Assembly: GCA_964200075.2 (NCBI GenBank)
Contig: CAXNAA020000476.1
Coordinates: forward strand, 1 to 20,978
DNA length: 20,978 nt
Direction: 5' to 3'
Origin: Sphacelaria rigidula
Taxonomy: Eukaryota; Phaeophyceae; Sphacelariales
Shown: positions 19,502-20,978 of the stretch, piece after piece
How positions within the stretch are numbered: position 1 is the first letter of the stretch
How the letters are laid out: the number at the start of each line of letters is the position of its first letter
Translations under genes and position numbers: made by a program
Notes under the pieces: model-generated
Database searches by the model: none
What the model was told of the DNA's origin: nothing
What the model saw: only the letters and a program-made list of their open reading frames with translations

Positions 19502-19751
19502 ACCCCGGTGGCTCAGTTGGTAACCTCGGGACCTTCTGACGGCTTGTTGGGGCGTGGGTTCAATTCTAGGAGCGATCTGGGATTTTTTCTCACACCATGC
19601 CCAACAGTGGAGAGCGACTATGTCGTGGGTACACAAACATTCGACTTAACGGTCGACGAGGGAAAGGGACTGCTGAACCCCTCTCGGGATAAAAAATAGA
19701 GGCAAGCACCGCAAAAGGAAGGTGGGGTACTAAAAACAAAAAACAAAAAAA
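19502..19751 (+). mobile_element. tRNA-derived SINE candidate
   Basis: TGGCTCAGTTGG at 19509-19520 fits the Pol III A box exactly. GGTTCAATTCT at 19557-19567 fits the B box except for its last base. The spacing is that of a tRNA, but the acceptor, D and T stems do not pair properly, so this is not a working tRNA. An A-rich tail (ACTAAAAACAAAAAACAAAA) follows at about 19729-19750. A T6 run at 19583-19588 would be an internal Pol III stop. Head plus A-rich tail at about 250 bases is the layout of a short interspersed element. No clear target-site duplication was seen. Confidence 0.45.
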
Positions 19752-19804
19752 GCTCCTGTGTTGACCTTCCTCCTGTGTGACTCCGACTGGTGCGCCCACG
19801 TATA

Positions 19805-19854
19805 CCGAAAGATGTAGACCGGCGCCCAGAGTAGATGGCACGACAACACACACA
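19805..19854. repeat. 50-base direct repeat, copy 1
   Basis: Shares about 45 of 50 bases with 20669-20718, including GTAGACCGGCG and ACGACAACACACACA. Both copies run into AC-rich microsatellite sequence. Confidence 0.85.
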
Positions 19855-19949
19855 TACAACACACACAGTACCCTTCTCAAATACAGTACTATGTTCCCTG
19901 ATCGTATCCATGTTGTAAATGGATTTCCACCTACGACATCATGGCCTCC

Positions 19950-20010
19950 CACATGGACGTGAGATCCCAGATGGGCGTCCCAGATGGATATCCGCATCTC
20001 AGATGGAGCC
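19950..20010. repeat. Degenerate minisatellite, block 3
   Basis: ACATGGACGTGAGATCCCAG, ATGGGCGTCCCAGATGGATA and TCCGCATCTCAGATGGAGCC lie side by side. They repeat the GATGGGCATCCC and GATGGATATCC themes of blocks 1 and 2. Confidence 0.6.
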
Positions 20011-20668
20011 TGCGCGACATTGAAAAGTTCCTGATGAATTGGGGTGTGGACCGTGGTAGATTACATGCTTTGTTCAATATAATATGGGGGTGTTTCCTCG
20101 AACGGTTATTGCAATTACTCGACACTCGCGGCTCCATGAGGATTGTAGAGATGATTGAATCGATCACGTCAACTGTGCGCATCTCTGGGTGCGCGCAAAA
20201 CTTCTTCAACATCCAGGTATTGTAATATAGTTTACAAGCATCGTTACAAAAACAATACAGAAATGTACTGTGAGGCAACGTGACGGCAGGTGGTCTGGGG
20301 GTGTTTCGATAGTGACAGGGTCTTTCGGCAATCTCAATAGCTCGAGTTCCTGCTTCTTTTGCGTCATACAGTATAAAGCGGATCAGAGGTCAAGTCGTCG
20401 ATGTTTAGCGGGATACACTTACGAGTTACGACACGTGTATCGCAATTGGTGCCGCATCACAACAAGAATGTTTATCTCTATGTGGAATAAACTACATATT
20501 TTAGATGCACCTTTACCTTGCATGGGGATACTGAAGTACGGTGTGTGGCTCTACGGTGCGGAGGAATACACTTGCTATCAGCATCCCGGATCCATCAGTA
20601 GGCGAGAAGACACGAAGCTCTTTCAGTATACCACGGAGGCATCACTTCAGCGCGGTCCATTCACGTTA
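20011..20668. other. Unassigned sequence
   Basis: A 142-codon plus ORF (20270-20698) and a 94-codon plus ORF (19941-20225) are the longest frames. Both run into or start in the repeats described beside them, and neither has a recognisable motif. Confidence 0.35.
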
Positions 20669-20718
20669 CCGGAAGGTGTAGACCGGCGTCCAGAATAGAT
20701 GGGACGACAACACACACA
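20669..20718. repeat. 50-base direct repeat, copy 2
   Basis: Copy of 19805-19854 displaced by 864 bases in the same orientation. It is followed by an (AC)n-like tract. Confidence 0.85.
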
Positions 20719-20883
20719 CTCACACATTCACGTGCGAGACTCGCCTTGAGTTCGTTTGGAAGTGCGACGCGCAACTGCGAAGTTCCACAGCAAGTGACTG
20801 CACAAAACCTACGGGATTTTGCTCACGCTTGATCGAATCGGGCTCGCCTTGTATCACACACAGAAGGACTCTAAAATTGAGGT

Positions 20884-20907
20884 GGGGGGGGGGGGGGGGG
20901 GGGGGGG
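20884..20907. repeat. Run of 24 G
   Basis: Twenty-four consecutive G, followed to the window end by G-rich sequence with further runs. Such runs are prone to length error in sequencing. Confidence 0.95.
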
Positions 20908-20978
20908 CACGAAGGGAACGGGCCCCCGGTGAAAGGAGCGGGGGTGCAAAACCTGTTTTCAGGGGGGGGTTGTTTTTT

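Noticed and set aside
19502-19575. Functional tRNA gene
   Set aside because: The A and B boxes are present, but acceptor, D and T stems do not pair, so it was called a SINE head instead.

Overview
The window looks like nuclear DNA from an intron-rich eukaryote. Exons of roughly 100-700 bases are separated by introns averaging about 645 bases, with GT...AG ends and pyrimidine-rich 3' ends. The inferred protein is disordered and full of Gln, Gly, Ser and Pro runs, and decayed transposons, foldback repeats and homopolymer tracts are scattered through the flanks. This style fits a brown alga or a related large-genome stramenopile, but that is inference from style only: no marker gene, organelle gene or recognisable metabolic gene is present.

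Layout. Bases 1-943 are T-rich, with a CAAT-type microsatellite and one well-bounded candidate exon (801-943) that I cannot connect to anything. Bases 944-3011 hold a 150-base tandem duplication (1611-1910) and a short stretch resembling the DDE domain of a Mutator-like transposase. Bases 3176-12064 hold the main object: a plus-strand gene that I reconstruct as ten exons. Every junction is phase-compatible, and the joined model is 3081 bases (1026 residues plus a stop). Much of this coding sequence has no long ORF of its own and is visible only through splice sites and reading phase. The product is low-complexity (poly-Pro/poly-Gln, poly-Gln, RG-rich and Gly/Asp-rich blocks) with no domain I recognise.

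Downstream of 12064 is a gene-poor flank. It contains a frameshifted retrotransposon gag remnant (13559-13835), unassigned Gln-rich open frames (13870-14560), and two large near-palindromic foldback elements (15624-16256 and 18421-18805). Further on come a dispersed degenerate minisatellite (18825-20010), a tRNA-derived SINE candidate with an A-rich tail (19502-19751), and a 50-base direct repeat in two copies 864 bases apart. The window ends in a run of 24 G.

No operon, CRISPR array, intact rRNA or tRNA, or complete transposon is visible. The best candidates for something undescribed are the long low-complexity multi-exon gene, with its possible poison microexon and tandem acceptors, and the two foldback elements, whose transcripts would form long hairpins.
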